A stretch of DNA of 5,195 bases. Source: Blastocatellia bacterium (lineage in GTDB: Bacteria > Acidobacteriota > Blastocatellia > Pyrinomonadales > Pyrinomonadaceae). This document shows positions 4,258 to 5,195 of this stretch, in pieces; within the stretch, counting starts at the first letter, position 1, and the number at the start of each line of letters is the position of its first letter. Location: the NCBI GenBank assembly GCA_003487805.1, contig DNNE01000185.1:2974-8168 (forward strand), written 5' to 3'. Position numbers and translations under genes: made by a program. The notes beneath the pieces were generated by a model. It made no database searches. It was given only the letters and a program-made list of their open reading frames with translations, and was not told the DNA's origin.

Positions 4258-5195
4258 GTGATCATTGGACTTCCGAAAGAAATCAAAGACAACGAATATC
4301 GGGTCGGGCTGACACCCGCCGGCGTGCGCGCCTTGACTGATGCGCATCATCGAGTTTTGGTGGAAAAGAACGCGGGCGAAGGCTCGGGATTTGATGACGA
4401 GTTATACACCCGCGCCGGCGCTACGATCGTCTCTTCCCCGGAAGAGGTTTGGGGCGAAGGTGAAATGATTGTCAAAGTGAAAGAGCCGATCGCACCCGAA
4501 TATCCCCGCATGCGCGAAGATCAGTTGCTGTTCACTTATCTTCACCTCGCTCCGGACAATGAGTTAACTGAACAACTGCTGAATCGCAAAGTCATCGGCG
4601 TTGCGTATGAAACGATTACTGATCGAAAGGGAACGCTGCCGCTGTTAACTCCAATGTCTGAAGTCGCCGGCCGCATGGCGATCCAGGTCGGCGCTCACTA
4701 TCTGGAAAAAATGAGCGGCGGCCGCGGCATCCTGCTCGGCGGAGTCCCGGGCGTTCCGGCTGCGCGGGTGGTGATTATCGGTGGCGGAGTCGTCGGCACA
4801 AACTCTGCGAAGATTGCCGTCGGCATGGGCGCGCATGTAACGATCATCGATAACAACCTCGATCGCTTGCGCGAACTGGACGACATCTTTCTGTCAAAGA
4901 TTTCCACGCTCGCATCGAGCGCTTACATGATTCATGACGCGCTGACGACGGCTGATTTAATAGTTGGGGCAGTGCTGGTGCCCGGCGCATCCGCGCCGCG
5001 TCTGGTTACGCGCAACATGTTGAAGGACGTTGCCGACGGCGCGGTAATCGTGGACGTCGCCGTCGATCAAGGCGGTTGCGTTGAGACCACACATCCAACC
5101 ACCCATTCTGATCCAACTTACTACGTTGAAGGCGTGTTGCATTACTGCGTGGCGAACATGCCCGGAGCAGTGCCGCGCACTTCAACCTTCGCGTT
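4258..5195 (+). CDS. ald: Alanine dehydrogenase (3' end cut by window)
   Basis: This enzyme reversibly deaminates L-alanine to pyruvate and ammonia with NAD+. It acts in the cytoplasm, linking alanine use or synthesis to central carbon and nitrogen metabolism. The visible 312 residues align with the family from the first residue, and the numbering matches the well-studied Mycobacterium tuberculosis enzyme. Substrate and catalytic residues are Arg15 (NEYRVGLTP), Lys75 (VKVKEP), His96 (YLHLAP) and Asp270 (VDVAVDQGG). The NAD fold has GGGVVG at 175-180 and the acidic Asp198 that ends its second strand. The conserved THSDPTYYVEG and HYCVANMPGAVPRTSTFA segments follow. About 60 C-terminal residues of the usual ~370 lie beyond the window. 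The start is GTG, forced by an in-frame TGA upstream and supported by GGAG eight bases before it. Nothing suggests inactivation. Confidence 0.97.
   Translation, partial: MIIGLPKEIKDNEYRVGLTPAGVRALTDAHHRVLVEKNAGEGSGFDDELYTRAGATIVSSPEEVWGEGEMIVKVKEPIAPEYPRMREDQLLFTYLHLAPDNELTEQLLNRKVIGVAYETITDRKGTLPLLTPMSEVAGRMAIQVGAHYLEKMSGGRGILLGGVPGVPAARVVIIGGGVVGTNSAKIAVGMGAHVTIIDNNLDRLRELDDIFLSKISTLASSAYMIHDALTTADLIVGAVLVPGASAPRLVTRNMLKDVADGAVIVDVAVDQGGCVETTHPTTHSDPTYYVEGVLHYCVANMPGAVPRTSTFA

Noticed and set aside
4645..5142. Several short minus-strand frames opposite alanine dehydrogenase
   Set aside because: They oppose strongly conserved catalytic and NAD-binding segments of ald and have no family resemblance.
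1..5195. Defence island, CRISPR array or mobile element
   Set aside because: No spaced direct repeats, transposase, integrase or terminal inverted repeats were seen. The only mobile-type content is the small toxin-antitoxin pair.

Overview
The window looks like ordinary chromosome from a Gram-negative, moderately GC-rich bacterium, most likely an Acidobacteriota member of the Blastocatellia/Pyrinomonadales type. The main clue is the protein encoded at 1608-2462 (-). It joins an N-terminal CPxC...FCxxDG zinc ribbon to a membrane helix, a Pro/Ser/Thr linker and a TonB C-terminal domain, an architecture I associate with that phylum. The taxonomic call is inference. I see no rRNA, tRNA, insertion sequence, CRISPR array or phage gene.

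Layout: (1) 1-516 (+) is the 3' part of an unrecognised, probably exported protein. It meets the DoxX-like membrane protein gene (513-1001, -) tail to tail, with the two stop codons overlapping. (2) The minus strand then reads, in transcription order: the zinc-ribbon/TonB gene (2462-1608), a DUF433 antitoxin-like gene (1570-1346), a DUF5615 PIN-like toxin gene (1349-1017) joined to it by a GTGA overlap, and DoxX (1001-513) only 15 bp further on. The DUF433/DUF5615 pair is a probable type II toxin-antitoxin module. Just before it is a promoter-like sequence whose -10 box ends 6 bp from the ATG, which suggests a leaderless mRNA. (3) 2463-2724 is a 262-bp divergent intergenic region with promoter-like elements for both sides and a 20-bp dyad. 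(4) On the plus strand come a ferredoxin-metallo-beta-lactamase fusion (2725-3600), a secreted PsbP/DUF1795-like protein (3628-4206) and alanine dehydrogenase (4258 to the window end). The alanine dehydrogenase gene starts at GTG and is cut at its 3' end.

How the genes work together: the toxin-antitoxin pair is a self-contained unit, and DoxX may be read through from it. The plus-strand trio is closely spaced (27 and 51 bp) and could be co-transcribed, but no shared pathway is evident. Alanine dehydrogenase is a metabolic gene, whereas the roles of the ferredoxin-hydrolase and the secreted protein are unknown. The items most worth following up are the ferredoxin-hydrolase fusion with its altered metal motif, the leaderless toxin-antitoxin promoter and the zinc-ribbon TonB protein.
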